From positions 4,332,501-4,396,500 of the forward strand of contig NZ_PDIY01000001.1 of the NCBI RefSeq assembly GCF_002563655.1: a stretch of DNA of 64,000 bases, read 5' to 3'. This document shows positions 42,982-50,372 of the stretch, in pieces. A program made the translations under genes and the position numbers. Source of the DNA: Bacillus sp. es.034. Lineage in GTDB: Bacteria > Bacillota > Bacilli > Bacillales > Bacillaceae_B. The notes beneath the pieces were generated by a model. The model searched no databases, was not told the origin of the DNA, and saw nothing but the letters and a program-made list of their open reading frames with translations. Position 1 is the first letter of the stretch, and each line of letters begins with the position of its first letter.

Positions 42982-43241
42982 GAAGAACGAAATCGCTATC
43001 GCGATGGCTTAAAAGATTCCTTCCAACTAAAAAAAGGCAAAAAAAATGAAAAAGTATGTTCTTTTGTGGTATTGTTTAATCGCCAAACCAAACAATCCTT
43101 AGAAAGAAAATACTTTTTCATATGCCTATTATATCATCGAATTCCTCATATTTGTATACCCTTATTCTTATTACCAGAAATCGCCCACCTCCATAGAGTA
43201 GATGAATGTCCATTTATCTATTATTCTAGGAGGCTATTTAC

Positions 43242-44114
43242 GTGGATTATCAGCAGAAAATTGAACTTTACTTCGAACTTAAAGGAACACCGGAATCCTC
43301 GAGGGAGTCCTATAGGCGGAGAATGAAGGCGTTTGTTTCGTTTATGGAAAAGCAAAATAAAAAAATCTCTGACACAACAGAAGAGGATATTCAACAATAC
43401 ATCCTTTTTCTGAAACAAGTGAAAGGACTCACCCCGGGGACGATTAACAACTACATTTCTTCGATTAAATTCTTCTACACTTACGTGTTAGAAAAGGAAT
43501 GGAACCCAAACAAACTTCCCAGGATGAAAAGAATCAAAAAGTTCCCTGTCGTTCCACCTAGGGAAGATGTCCTTAGACTTATCAACTCCTGTCGAAACAT
43601 TAAGCATAAGGCCATTTTCTATTTAATCTATAGTAGTGGGCTTCGCGTAAGCGAAGTCGCCCAACTGAAGATCAAGGATATATGTAGTAAATCCATGAGT
43701 ATCCGGGTTGACGATGCCAAGCATAATACGAACCGATATACCATCCTATCAGAATCAGCACTTATCGTGCTTCGAGAGTATTTCAAAGCTTCTTTCAAAG
43801 GGAGACCCTTCAAACCGGACGATTGGTTATTCCCTAGTAGTAAAAATTCCTCGGGACACATTCATATTAAAACAATTAAAAACACCATCATTAAACAGCG
43901 GGATAAGATAGAGTTGGACACTACTATTTCGTCTCATACGTTAAGACACTGTTTTTCGACTCATTCTTTGGAAGATGGGGTTGACCCTGTATACATTCAA
44001 CAGATGCTTGGTCATAAAAACCTTAATACGACACTTGCTTATTTACACATGACCTCAAAAAGTTTGATGGGCGTTAAAAGTCCTTTAGATAATCTGGGAA
44101 AAGACCAACGATGA
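43242..44114 (+). CDS. IS-encoded tyrosine recombinase, copy 2
   Basis: Identical 290-residue product to the gene at 11574: GTG start behind TAGGAGG, catalytic R135, K160, H232, R235, H258 and Y267 all present, four-base overlap with the transposase gene. Confidence 0.93.
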   Translation: MDYQQKIELYFELKGTPESSRESYRRRMKAFVSFMEKQNKKISDTTEEDIQQYILFLKQVKGLTPGTINNYISSIKFFYTYVLEKEWNPNKLPRMKRIKKFPVVPPREDVLRLINSCRNIKHKAIFYLIYSSGLRVSEVAQLKIKDICSKSMSIRVDDAKHNTNRYTILSESALIVLREYFKASFKGRPFKPDDWLFPSSKNSSGHIHIKTIKNTIIKQRDKIELDTTISSHTLRHCFSTHSLEDGVDPVYIQQMLGHKNLNTTLAYLHMTSKSLMGVKSPLDNLGKDQR

Positions 44115-45241
44115 GTACGGTTCAAGAACTGTTTCATACCTTCTATCCGACTTACAAAGAAACATATAAACTCTCTATGGAACAAGCAAAGGCAGCCACA
44201 AACATGATGAACTGCCGGACCGCCGCCATGGGTGGACATTCTTACGAATGTGAGTCCTGTAGTCATTCCTTAGTACGGTATAATTCCTGCCGAAATCGGC
44301 ATTGTACCCTATGCCAGGGAGTAAATAAGGATATTTGGGTCGATCAACGAAAAAAAGATATTCTCGATGCCCCTTATTTTCATGTCGTGTTTACGATGCC
44401 GGAACAGCTACATATGTTGATCTACCATAATCAGAAACTCCTTTATGATTTAATGTACAAAGCTGTCGCCGAAACGCTAACCGAACTGGCAGGTGATAAA
44501 AAGTACTTGGGAGCACAGATTGGGTTTTTCTCTGTTTTACACACCTGGGGGCAAAACCTTCATTATCACCCTCACATCCATACCGTTGTATTGGCCGGTG
44601 GACTAAATGATCGAAATCAGTGGCGCCGTTCAAGTGAGAAATTCTTTATTCCAGTGAAGGTACTGTCTAAAAAGTTTCGGGGAAAGTATCTCTATTACCT
44701 GAAACAATACTATCAACAGAAACAATTGAGATTCTTTAACGAGTCCAAGAAGTATCAAGATGCGAAGTCTTTTCAAGCATTGATCGATGAGTGTTACCAA
44801 AAAGATTGGTATAGCTATATGAAAAGGACCTTCTCAGGACCTATCGCCGTCATGGAGTACCTTGGTCGTTACACTCATCGAATTGCCATTTCTAATAATC
44901 GTATTGTCTCAGCCAACGATCAATCGGTCACGATTCAAGTGAAGGATTATAAACGTAACAATCAAAAAAAGACCGTAACCCTGAAGGGTGTAGAATTTCT
45001 CCGTCGCTTTCTCATGCATATTCTACCGAAGGGATTTGTGAAGATTAGACACTATGGCCTCTTGGCTAACCGGAATAAAAAGACCAAGCTGAAACTCTGT
45101 CGAAAGCTAACGAAGAGCCCTACGTATAAACCATTATTTGAAGGATTAAGCAAGATTGAAATTCTTTCTATTCTTATCAAAAAGGATGTTTCCCTCTGTC
45201 CTTCCTGTAAAAAAGCACATTTAACAGAGGCTATACCATGA
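44111..45241 (+). CDS. IS91-family Y2/HUH transposase, copy 2
   Basis: Identical 376-residue product to the gene at 12443, with intact HPHIH (153-157) and YLGRY (Y250, Y254) motifs and the N-terminal zinc site. Confidence 0.95.
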   Translation: MSTVQELFHTFYPTYKETYKLSMEQAKAATNMMNCRTAAMGGHSYECESCSHSLVRYNSCRNRHCTLCQGVNKDIWVDQRKKDILDAPYFHVVFTMPEQLHMLIYHNQKLLYDLMYKAVAETLTELAGDKKYLGAQIGFFSVLHTWGQNLHYHPHIHTVVLAGGLNDRNQWRRSSEKFFIPVKVLSKKFRGKYLYYLKQYYQQKQLRFFNESKKYQDAKSFQALIDECYQKDWYSYMKRTFSGPIAVMEYLGRYTHRIAISNNRIVSANDQSVTIQVKDYKRNNQKKTVTLKGVEFLRRFLMHILPKGFVKIRHYGLLANRNKKTKLKLCRKLTKSPTYKPLFEGLSKIEILSILIKKDVSLCPSCKKAHLTEAIP

Positions 45242-45471
45242 TTGTAAACAACCGAATATCTTCTTTGAAAAGCCTCTTAAGTGGGGAGGGGGAACCTATA
45301 CTCTTCACAGTCCCGGAAGGGATTTAGTTTACTCTTTCCCCGGAAAAACATCAAAAAACAGGAAGATTTCGTTACCGATCAGCCGATTGAAATTCCATAG
45401 CTGGGGACCGCGACTTCCTTCTTCCTGGCAATCAAAAATTTTGCGTGCGTTCTTATTACAAATATAAAGTG

Positions 45472-45512
45472 AAAAGATCCAACTAGATTATTACCCTAGT
45501 TGGATCTTTTTG
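45472..45512 (+). other. Terminal hairpin of the IS, copy 2
   Basis: The 15-bp stem AAAAGATCCAACTAG / CTAGTTGGATCTTTT, 29-30 bp from the right end, as in copy 1. Confidence 0.75.
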
Positions 45513-45541
45513 CGCGCAAAACTTCCGATTGACCCCTTTAA

Positions 45542-45560
45542 GAACCGTCCCCATGCTTTT
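45542..45560. repeat. Right part of REP element interrupted by IS copy 2
   Basis: GAACCGTCCCCATGCTTTT directly follows the IS and completes the arm left at 42971-42981. Confidence 0.88.
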
Positions 45561-45562
45561 GT

Positions 45563-45973
45563 TTAGAAAACCAATTCAATTCCCACTGTTAATAACAAGA
45601 GTAATAGACCATAACCGAAACTCGTTTCCAATACTGTATAGGTACATTCACGTTTATTCTCAACATACTTCCATTCCATGTAGGCTTTCAAGAATGAACC
45701 GCTGATGAGAAGGAGCAGCATGTAAGAGTAAGGATTTTGATACCAGTGCTTATAATCAAAAATAACATCTATAATGACACATGAGAACAAGGCGCTCAAC
45801 ATGATTTTCCTGTGTATTGTATCCGCTTTTTCATGGTGTTCATTGATAGTATCATGGGAAAATATTTTCCGTTTGCTCACACCGAGCCAGCTGCTTATCC
45901 CTCGGTGGAATGTGTACATCAGTAAAAGGTAGAACATTATGATGAGAATGATTTTTAAGAAAAAGAGTCCCAT
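45563..45973 (-). CDS. DUF4181-like membrane protein, second of a pair
   Basis: A 136-residue protein with four membrane helices: one N-terminal, one after the INEHHEKADTIHRK loop, and two at the C-terminus (YMLLLLISGSFLKAYMEWKY, YGLLLLLLTVGIELVF). Pattern and size match DUF4181. It is paralogous to the gene just upstream (shared H-x-K-x-D loop, M/A-x-E-W/Y-K/R-Y motif). Its stop lies only about 20 bases from the REP/IS junction of copy 2. Function unknown. Confidence 0.75.
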   Translation of the reverse strand: MGLFFLKIILIIMFYLLLMYTFHRGISSWLGVSKRKIFSHDTINEHHEKADTIHRKIMLSALFSCVIIDVIFDYKHWYQNPYSYMLLLLISGSFLKAYMEWKYVENKRECTYTVLETSFGYGLLLLLLTVGIELVF

Positions 45974-46000
45974 CCTCCCCCTCCTTTCCGAAGAAAATTT

Positions 46001-46405
46001 TTAGAAGGAACCCAGCACCCCCATCTGCAACACAACCACTACGGCTGTCATCACCAGGAACCATTCTGTTACCGTTAAGATCGCCTGCTTCGGAACTTCA
46101 CTATATCTATACTCAAAGAATGCTTTCACACCATAGTCCAGCATGGAGGTAAAAATCAACCCCACTATCAACAAGTAATTAAAGGCCTCATTGTTAATCT
46201 GCACCAAAATGAGTATAGCTAAGGTGAGCCCGGTCAAACGCCTCACCCATTTATCCACTTTACGATGCAACTCATTAATATAATTATTAGAAAAGAACTC
46301 CTTCTTTACTTTCTCGATCTTCAACGTTTTTCGCAAGATGAATTTAATAAGTGAGATAAGAGCAAACACGATCACCGCAATCAAGACAAATTTCAACCAA
46401 AACAT
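46001..46405 (-). CDS. DUF4181-like membrane protein, first of a pair
   Basis: A 134-residue four-helix protein, paralog of the next gene: INELHRKVDKWVRR corresponds to INEHHEKADTIHRK, and VKAFFEYRYSEVPKQAILTVTEWF to LKAYMEWKYVENKRECTYTVLETSF. The start at 46405 follows AGGGGG at six bases; an ATG 18 bases earlier lacks a site. A tandem duplication within one transcription unit. Confidence 0.75.
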   Translation of the reverse strand: MFWLKFVLIAVIVFALISLIKFILRKTLKIEKVKKEFFSNNYINELHRKVDKWVRRLTGLTLAILILVQINNEAFNYLLIVGLIFTSMLDYGVKAFFEYRYSEVPKQAILTVTEWFLVMTAVVVVLQMGVLGSF

Positions 46406-46599
46406 TCGGCACCCCCTGTTCATCTATTTGACGATTTTCAAATCATGAAGGTTTCAATGACCTCCTTTTCACTTCAGAATATATATCCATAATAAGTAAA
46501 TCTTATCATACATAATAAAGGAATCGTCATTTACTTATTAACATGGGAGAGATAGGATGGGATTAAGGTTACGTTCCACTCACATTAGGGGGAGATACT

Positions 46600-46962
46600 A
46601 TGATTCTAGGTTTACACCACGTCCAGATTACGATTCCAAAAGGTTCTGAAAAAGAAGGAAAAGACTTCTATTGTAGCCTTCTTGGCTTACCTGAAATTGA
46701 AAAACCCGACTCACTTAAAGGTCGGGGAGGGTTTTGGTTAAAAGTCGGTGACAGAGACGTTCACGTCGGCACGGAAGATGGAGTTGACCGTTCCAACACG
46801 AAAGCGCACTTAGCTTATCAGGTTGATGATATCCCAACTTGGAGAAAAGTATTAGAGAAAAATAACATTCAAACCCTTGAAGGAATACCGATTCCCGGAT
46901 TCGACCGTTTCGAGTTCAGGGACCCTTTCGGGAATCGGGTGGAAATGATTCAAGCGGTTTAG
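46600..46962 (+). CDS. VOC-family glyoxalase-like protein
   Basis: A 120-residue vicinal-oxygen-chelate protein: LGLHHVQITIPKGSEKEGKDFYCSLLGLPEIEKP opens the first unit, and FDRFEFRDPFGNRVEMIQ closes the second. Metal-ligand candidates are the His near residue 6-7 and the Glu near 116. Function is not predictable at this level. The ATG follows GGGGGAG. The REP element begins at its stop codon. Confidence 0.85.
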   Translation: MILGLHHVQITIPKGSEKEGKDFYCSLLGLPEIEKPDSLKGRGGFWLKVGDRDVHVGTEDGVDRSNTKAHLAYQVDDIPTWRKVLEKNNIQTLEGIPIPGFDRFEFRDPFGNRVEMIQAV

Positions 46963-47032
46963 AAGCGCGGGGACGGTTCTCGTGCTACTTTTTCAAATCA
47001 AATGGAAGCAGCAGAACCGTCCCCATTCTTCC
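46962..47032. repeat. Two-armed REP element, one arm coding
   Basis: GAAGCGCGGGGACGGTTCTCGTGCTACTTTTT follows the VOC stop. The inverted arm GGAAGCAGCAGAACCGTCCCCATTCTTCC lies inside the 3' end of the convergent gene at 46998. Confidence 0.9.
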
Positions 47033-48011
47033 ATGCCTTTTTAAACCCATCATAGCTGTTGATTACGGCTGCGATGAGTAACGCAACGAATATGGTCAGG
47101 TAGAGCCACTGGAAGTTTAAGGAGCCGTTGAATAGTTCTTGGATTCGATCGATGAATCCGGGATTCAGCAAATCCATGTTTCTGAACATGAACATAAAGG
47201 CCAGAACCGGAATGAACTGATAGACTGCATTCACGATCGCAAGCTTCTTGGTCCAGACCCCCGCTTTCCATTTTTTAAGAAGCAGGTGAAGTTCTAAGGC
47301 GATCAGGAACACGACCAACGGCCAATATCCTATGAGTACATCCCCGTTGAAAAAAGGAGTGAATATTCTTCCGCTGTCAGTATTTTCATACATACCGACG
47401 ATACTTGAGGCTTTAAAGTAACAGGTTGCCCAGATTATGGTCCAAACCAAACCTCCGAAAATCTCAAACTTGGAAATTCGCTTTTCTTTCGGGATATACG
47501 AAATGTCTTTCAAGTCATGGGGCGTCCACTCTTTCCCTTTCATGGTGATGGGAAGCTGACTCTCCGTTGAAACGGTCCGCTCGATGACGGCAAAGGTAAG
47601 GGTCAGCCAAAAGAAGACCTGCATGGCTGTTCCGATGGCCTCGCCCACCCCATTTCCAACAATCGACAAGAAGACTTCGATGGGATTTGATTCCCCTGAA
47701 TAGCTCAAAACAGATGAAACGGCCAACACAATGAATGTAATCGCTACAGAAATCGGAAGAATGATTTTCAAGAGCGTCATATACAGATCATAATATCTTG
47801 GCCCGATCAAATGCATCGGCCGGTCTTGATAATTCGAGGCAAGCACAGCAGGATTCCCGAGTGAATTCAGTACCTCTCTTACATCATCCTCTGTATAATC
47901 CTCAGGCAACATATCTTCAATCGTCGATTTCAATTCCAAGGCAATATCATCCCGGTTCTTTTCCGGAAGCCTTCTCATCACTTCTTGAATGTAGAGTTCA
48001 ACAAGCTTCAT
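46998..48011 (-). CDS. HAAS-domain membrane protein paired with a PadR regulator, REP-encoded C-terminus
   Basis: A 337-residue protein. Residues 1-70 match the HAAS/DUF1700-type helical domain (MKLVELYIQEVMRRLPEKNRDDIALELKSTIEDMLPEDYTEDDVREVLNSLGNPAVLASNYQDRP) found next to PadR regulators. Six to seven membrane helices follow (about 80-325). The start at 48011 overlaps the PadR stop (ATGA) and begins the domain exactly. The last residues KNGDGSAASI and the TGA stop are encoded by an inverted REP arm. The pair is expected to sense or respond to envelope or metabolite stress; no ligand is known. Confidence 0.82.
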   Translation of the reverse strand: MKLVELYIQEVMRRLPEKNRDDIALELKSTIEDMLPEDYTEDDVREVLNSLGNPAVLASNYQDRPMHLIGPRYYDLYMTLLKIILPISVAITFIVLAVSSVLSYSGESNPIEVFLSIVGNGVGEAIGTAMQVFFWLTLTFAVIERTVSTESQLPITMKGKEWTPHDLKDISYIPKEKRISKFEIFGGLVWTIIWATCYFKASSIVGMYENTDSGRIFTPFFNGDVLIGYWPLVVFLIALELHLLLKKWKAGVWTKKLAIVNAVYQFIPVLAFMFMFRNMDLLNPGFIDRIQELFNGSLNFQWLYLTIFVALLIAAVINSYDGFKKAWKNGDGSAASI

Positions 48012-48349
48012 CCTTCCTCGTCCCCCTTTAATAAAATGGCCAATTCCCCTGACATCTTTTCCCATTCGGTCTTTAACTGTCCTAAGATCTCAGTGCCGTA
48101 TTCGCTCAGCACATAATATCTCCTCGGCCTGCTTTCTGTCCGGTCCCAGCTGCTTGTGACCAGTTCCTGTTTCTCCAACCGGCGCAGCAGTGGATAGAGT
48201 GTACTCTGCTCCATCGAAATTCCGCTTTTCTCCAATAATTGGACAAGTGAATATCCATACTGTGGTGTCCGCAATTGACTCAATACGGCCAGGGTCAAAG
48301 TCCCCCTCCGCAGCTCCGTCGTCAACGATGTAAGCAGTGACTTATCCAT
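48008..48349 (-). CDS. PadR-family transcriptional regulator
   Basis: A 113-residue PadR regulator of the short type: winged helix with GTLTLAVLSQLRTPQYGYSLVQLLEKSGISMEQSTLYPLLRRLEKQELVTSSW, then the Arg-rich wing RTESRPRRYYVLSEYG and a C-terminal dimer helix. First gene of the padR-HAAS unit. Two direct-repeat operator-like sites lie in its promoter, supporting autoregulation. Confidence 0.92.
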   Translation of the reverse strand: MDKSLLTSLTTELRRGTLTLAVLSQLRTPQYGYSLVQLLEKSGISMEQSTLYPLLRRLEKQELVTSSWDRTESRPRRYYVLSEYGTEILGQLKTEWEKMSGELAILLKGDEEG

Positions 48350-48374
48350 AGGTTCACCTCTTTTGAAAATACTG

Positions 48375-48417
48375 TGTGTCGTACACTATACGCTTTATAC
48401 TATGTATCATACACTAT
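48375..48417. promoter_or_regulatory. Two putative PadR operators
   Basis: TGTGTCGTACACTAT (48375-48389) and TGTATCATACACTAT (48403-48417) agree in 13 of 15 bases and start 28 bp apart. The second contains the palindrome TGTATCATACA. They overlap the likely -10 (48385-48390) and -35 of the leftward padR promoter. Confidence 0.65.
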
Positions 48418-48446
48418 GGACGTGCAGAAAAGAAAGACATTTTTTT

Positions 48447-48510
48447 GAAGCACGGGGACGGTTCTCGTGCTTCTTTTTCTGTTAGAAAAGAAGCAGCATA
48501 CCCCTCCGTC
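48447..48510. repeat. REP element with a decayed second arm
   Basis: GAAGCACGGGGACGGTTCTCGTGCTTCTTTTT, then GAAGCAGCATACCCCTCCGTC, in which the second arm has lost its core. Confidence 0.82.
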
Positions 48511-48542
48511 ATTCATTCCCACTATTTCCCGTCCCCCTTTTT

Positions 48543-48567
48543 GTTTTGTTTGTATTCCAATGGGTTA
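48543..48567 (+). promoter_or_regulatory. Probable sigma-B promoter of csbD
   Basis: GTTTTG, 13-base spacer, GGGTTA, close to the sigma-B consensus GTTTAA-N12-14-GGGTAT. It lies 43 bases ahead of a CsbD-like gene; B. subtilis csbD is sigma-B controlled. Confidence 0.7.
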
Positions 48568-48609
48568 TTGAATAATAGGAAATAAAACAATAGAAATGAG
48601 GTAGTGAAA

Positions 48610-48792
48610 ATGAGAGAAAATCATGATCAATCTAGTGGAAAGCAAAAGCAGGTAAAAGGAGATTTAAAGAAAGGCTTAGGCAAACTTACAAACGACGATT
48701 CTACAATTGCGGAAGGCGAACGTGATAAGGATAAAGGGAAGCTTCAAGAAAAGGTTGGAGATGTGAAGGAATCTTTTAAGAAGAATTGGTAA
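48610..48792 (+). CDS. CsbD-like general stress protein
   Basis: A 60-residue, highly charged protein with the CsbD pattern: SSGKQKQVKGDLKKGLGKLTNDDSTIAEGERDKDKGKLQEKVGDVKES. The repeated K-G-D/K-L-K-E helices are typical. The ATG at 48610 is preferred over the GTG at 48604 by distance to GAGG. CsbD proteins accumulate in the general stress and stationary response; the molecular role is unknown. A sigma-B-like promoter lies just upstream. Confidence 0.85.
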   Translation: MRENHDQSSGKQKQVKGDLKKGLGKLTNDDSTIAEGERDKDKGKLQEKVGDVKESFKKNW

Positions 48793-48800
48793 CGGCAGGC

Positions 48801-48872
48801 AGGAAGCGCGGATCTTTTCTCGCGCTTCCTTTCTTTGTCAAAAGGAAGCAGCAGAACCGTCCCCATGCTTCC
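48801..48872. repeat. Two-armed REP element, one arm coding
   Basis: GGAAGCGCGGATCTTTTCTCGCGCTTCC (diverged core) is followed by the inverted arm GGAAGCAGCAGAACCGTCCCCATGCTTCC, which encodes the C-terminus of the adenosine deaminase. Confidence 0.88.
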
Positions 48873-49854
48873 TCCTCAACTCTTCCTTCACCTCATCACT
48901 CACAAAAGCAGCCCCCACACTATTCATATAAATTTCCCGATAATCCTCTTCACTCATGGCAAATTCACCCCAGACCAGCTCACATTCCTTCGTCATCGTC
49001 GTATCCGATACTGTTCGGTTGTCGGTATTGATGGTGATTTTAATTCCGTCTCGGTGAAAATCGTAGAGCGGGTGATCGCTGAACTCTTTAACGGCTTTCG
49101 TTTGGACATTACTCGTCGGGCAGATTTCAAGGACAATTCCCTTATCCTTTACAACCTGATAGGCCTCGGGACAGTCTGTTATGTAGACGCCGTGTCCGAT
49201 TCGTTCTGCCCCAAGCCATTCAACAGCCTCGAGCACATTTTTTCCGATCCCTGTTTCACCTGCGTGAATCGTGACTCTGTAGCCATATTCTCTCGCCAGT
49301 GTGATCGGTTCAATGAATTTCCCGCAGAATCCTTCCTCTTCGGACGCACATAAATCAATGGCAACGACTCCTTTCCCAAGGAAATCCTTCCCCTTTTCCA
49401 CCACCTCAAAGGCACTTTCCGGAGACATCGTTCTCATACAGCACAAGATGATATTCCCTTTGATATCAAACTGTTCTTCTGCCTCTTTCATGCCCTCGAT
49501 CACACTTCCAATGATTTCTTCTACGGATAGACCCTTTCGTGTGTGGAGCAACGGGGCGAACCGTACCTCCATATATTTCACATTTTCACCCGCTGCATCT
49601 TCATAGAGCTCAAAGGTGATTCTCTTTAAGTTTTCTTTCTTCTGCATCACGTCATTGGGGATCGAGAATTTCTCCAAGTATTCATCCAATGATTTGCAGT
49701 CCAATGGCGCGATGAGTTCCCCTCTCATCTCATTTCTATCAAATGAAGGAATATCGATGCCGTCCTTCTTTGCTAATTCAATGATCGTCTGGGGTCTAAC
49801 ACTCCCATCCAGATGGCAGTGTAGTTCAATTTTAGGCATTTTTGAATAATTCAT
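48838..49854 (-). CDS. add: Adenosine deaminase, REP-encoded C-terminus
   Basis: A 338-residue adenosine deaminase: converts adenosine to inosine in purine salvage. The TIM-barrel metal and catalytic motifs are HCHLDG (about 12-17), the HAGETGIG loop, IGHGV and NTDNRTVSDT (the TDN variant usual in Firmicutes). The start at 49854 follows AGGAGG; the frame extends 18 codons upstream into the riboswitch terminator. Transcription is probably controlled by the adenine-type riboswitch at 49879-49986. The C-terminal HGDGSAASF and the TGA stop come from an inverted REP arm, so the natural end of the protein has been replaced or extended. Confidence 0.92.
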   Translation of the reverse strand: MNYSKMPKIELHCHLDGSVRPQTIIELAKKDGIDIPSFDRNEMRGELIAPLDCKSLDEYLEKFSIPNDVMQKKENLKRITFELYEDAAGENVKYMEVRFAPLLHTRKGLSVEEIIGSVIEGMKEAEEQFDIKGNIILCCMRTMSPESAFEVVEKGKDFLGKGVVAIDLCASEEEGFCGKFIEPITLAREYGYRVTIHAGETGIGKNVLEAVEWLGAERIGHGVYITDCPEAYQVVKDKGIVLEICPTSNVQTKAVKEFSDHPLYDFHRDGIKITINTDNRTVSDTTMTKECELVWGEFAMSEEDYREIYMNSVGAAFVSDEVKEELRRKHGDGSAASF

Positions 49855-49878
49855 GTTGGACCTCCTCAATTTTTCTAT

Positions 49879-49986
49879 AAAAAAATCCTGATTACGAAGA
49901 AAATACACCGAACTGTACCTTCTTCGTAATCAGGATTTTCTGGTTCCTGGTAGAGACCTCCAAACCATATTATTGGAGTTATACGA
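49879..49986 (-). ncRNA. Adenine-type purine riboswitch with overlapping terminator
   Basis: Read leftwards from 49986: the P1 strand TCGTATAA, P2 with ATGG loop and L2/L3 kissing-loop bases (ATATGGT), then CTCTACC, and the 3' P1 strand GATTACGA ending at 49924. The sequence matches the purine aptamer core (TATAA ... ATATGGTTTG ... CTACC ... GATTA). The J3/1 specificity base is T (U74), the hallmark of adenine rather than guanine binding. The 3' part of the aptamer (49920-49939) pairs over 20 bases with 49882-49901 to form a terminator ending in a T-run. Ligand binding should prevent this hairpin, giving an adenine-on switch as in B. subtilis pbuE. Confidence 0.9.
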
Positions 49987-50014
49987 ATATGAAAATCGTA
50001 TGTGGTTTTTTATA

Positions 50015-50043
50015 ACGATAATAAAATTTCGGTGGAAAGTCAA
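50015..50043 (-). promoter_or_regulatory. Probable sigma-A promoter of the add riboswitch
   Basis: On the minus strand: TTGACT (50038-50043), a 17-base spacer, then TATCGT (50015-50020), about 30 bases upstream of the aptamer. IS copy 3 begins only 29 bp further upstream. Confidence 0.65.
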
Positions 50044-50054
50044 GGGAAGCGGGG

Positions 50055-50072
50055 GAAGCAGGGGGACGGTTC
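50055..50072. repeat. Left part of REP element interrupted by IS copy 3
   Basis: GAAGCAGGGGGACGGTTC ends at the target tetranucleotide GTTC (GAAC on the other strand). Confidence 0.85.
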
Positions 50073-50101
50073 TTAAAGGGGTCAATCGGAAGTTTTGCGC
50101 G

Positions 50102-50142
50102 CAAAAAGATCCAACTAGGGTAATAATCTAGTTGGATCTTTT
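50102..50142 (-). other. Terminal hairpin of the IS, copy 3
   Basis: Reverse complement of the 15-bp stem described in copy 1. Confidence 0.75.
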
Positions 50143-50372
50143 CACTTTATATTTGTAATAAGAACGCACGCAAAATTTTTGATTGCCAGGAAGAAGGAAG
50201 TCGCGGTCCCCAGCTATGGAATTTCAATCGGCTGATCGGTAACGAAATCTTCCTGTTTTTTGATGTTTTTCCGGGGAAAGAGTAAACTAAATCCCTTCCG
50301 GGACTGTGAAGAGTATAGGTTCCCCCTCCCCACTTAAGAGGCTTTTCAAAGAAGATATTCGGTTGTTTACAA

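Larger units (their letters stand above)
42982..45541 (+). mobile_element. IS91-like element, copy 2 (2,560 bp)
   Basis: Same length and, wherever I compared them, the same bases as copy 1, including the non-coding ends. Same orientation as copy 1, so the two are direct repeats bracketing a 29-kb segment. The right end again touches GAAC of a REP core, with no target duplication. Confidence 0.93.
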
